Below, one piece after another: positions 49,739 through 50,354 of a DNA stretch of 50,354 nucleotides. The notes under the pieces are model-generated. The model saw nothing but the letters and a program-made list of their open reading frames with translations. It ran no database searches and was not told where the DNA came from. Source of the stretch: Gammaproteobacteria bacterium (lineage in GTDB: Bacteria; Pseudomonadota; Gammaproteobacteria; Steroidobacterales; Woeseiaceae); assembly GCA_029863305.1 (NCBI GenBank), contig JAOTVR010000018.1, positions 1 to 50,354 on the forward strand. Direction: 5' to 3'. Position numbers and translations under genes: made by a program. Positions within the stretch are counted from its first letter, which is position 1. Each line of letters begins with the position of its first letter.

Positions 49739-50320
49739 ATGAGGCTAAGAGTGGCAATCAGCATTATCGTGGCGACGATTCTCGCGCTGACGTCCATGTC
49801 CAGCTTTGCAGGGCAGGGACATGGTCAGGGCAGCCACGCAGGCGACCGGGCGCAACAGGCCGATCGTGACCGGAGCTATGACAGAGATCGCATGCAGGAT
49901 CGGGATCGTATTCATGACGCGGCACAAGACCGGGATCGGGATCGAATCCATATGCAGGATGCCTCGAAAATGAGGGATCAGGATATTTACGGCAATCAGC
50001 TCATGACCGCGGCGGAACGCAAGCAGTATCGCAAGAAGATCAGTAGTGCGAATACGCAGCAGGAACGCGAGAGAATCCAGGCGCAGCACGAGCAGAAGAT
50101 GCAACAGCGCGCTCTGTCGCAGGGTAAAGATCTCGTACCACCGGGACAGGGTCCGATCTATGGCGGTGAGTTCATGACCGTGCAGGAACGTAACCAATAC
50201 CGTGAACAATTGCGCCAGATGGACTCCGATCCGGAGCGTGAGAAATTCCAGGCGCAACACCGTGACCGCATTAATCAAAGGGCCAATGCGCTAGGGCTTG
50301 AAGTCGAGGAAGCTGAGTAA
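49739..50320 (+). CDS. small exported protein with Asp/Arg-rich region and two repeats
   Basis: A protein of 193 residues starting MRLRVAISIIVATILALTS, with a signal peptide ending near 'SFA-GQGH'. Residues about 40-80 are a highly charged low-complexity segment of 'DRDR' and 'QDRDRIH' units. Two homologous repeats of about 50 residues follow: 'DIYGNQLMTAAERKQYRKKI' and 'PIYGGEFMTVQERNQYREQL'. Each continues with 'ERE' or 'EREK' and 'QAQH', ending in 'QRA'. The family is known to me only as uncharacterised periplasmic proteins. GAGGAGG nine bases ahead of the ATG supports the start at 49739 rather than 49700. It is a lone gene after the GMC oxidoreductase, with a probable periplasmic location and unknown ligand. 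Confidence 0.75.
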   Translation: MRLRVAISIIVATILALTSMSSFAGQGHGQGSHAGDRAQQADRDRSYDRDRMQDRDRIHDAAQDRDRDRIHMQDASKMRDQDIYGNQLMTAAERKQYRKKISSANTQQERERIQAQHEQKMQQRALSQGKDLVPPGQGPIYGGEFMTVQERNQYREQLRQMDSDPEREKFQAQHRDRINQRANALGLEVEEAE

Positions 50321-50354
50321 CCTCCCCCCCCTTGGTTCAGCATCCTCCAGGTTG

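Noticed and set aside
1-50354. tRNA, rRNA genes and CRISPR arrays
   Set aside because: None of their characteristic motifs or regularly spaced repeats was seen on either strand; the regular coding repeats in the FG-GAP gene are protein blades, not CRISPR.

Overview
The window looks like chromosomal DNA of a GC-rich, probably free-living gammaproteobacterium, perhaps from marine or sediment habitats. The basis is the set of families (NarL-type two-component pair, LolCDE-like ABC operon with an AttH/CrtC lipocalin-like protein, cryptochrome/photolyase, CIA30 protein, PuuB-like oxidase, NhaR and Fe-SOD remnants). The genus cannot be named from sequence alone. No rRNA, tRNA or CRISPR array was found.

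Layout. 1-5.8 kb is an accessory stretch. It holds a truncated PQQ-like propeller protein, then single orphan genes (small membrane protein, DUF1428, DoxX, nucleotidyltransferase-like, zinc-ribbon membrane protein) separated by copies of a degenerate repeat. One repeat is interrupted by a decayed IS110/IS1111-type element. 5.8-7.8 kb carries a convergent histidine kinase and LuxR-type regulator. 7.9-14.8 kb is a minus-strand block of three exported proteins (DUF5666 lipoprotein, very large Asp-box protein, HAF-repeat protein). 15.1-21.5 kb has a haem protein, a seven-bladed FG-GAP lipoprotein, a gene graveyard with the 3' ends of sodB and nhaR, a CIA30 pair and a photolyase-family gene. 21.5-25.9 kb is an ABC exporter operon. 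26-31.2 kb holds glutathione peroxidase, endonuclease VIII, an SDR, an M20 peptidase and a radical SAM protein.

The centrepiece is 31.17-46.39 kb: eleven tightly packed or overlapping minus-strand genes that read as one operon. In transcription order they are korA, korB, an 819-aa ferredoxin-tailed protein, rnfB, a 1459-aa NifJ-like protein, rnfC, rnfD, rnfG, rnfE, rnfA and a 51-aa membrane protein with a Cys cluster. This physically links a 2-oxoacid:ferredoxin oxidoreductase to a complete Rnf ion pump of the BCDGEA gene order. It adds two large iron-sulfur proteins that share a homologous module and appear to have lost the NifJ active-site motifs. I infer a dedicated electron conduit between 2-oxoacid/CoA chemistry, ferredoxin and NAD+, working in either direction. 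KorA also carries an N-terminal domain of the type normally found on tyrosine recombinases, and the 51-aa protein may be an NqrM-like maturation factor.

46.5-50.3 kb ends the window with a PuuB-like FAD oxidase divergent from a GMC oxidoreductase with a Cys cluster, and a small exported protein with an Asp/Arg-rich region and two repeats.
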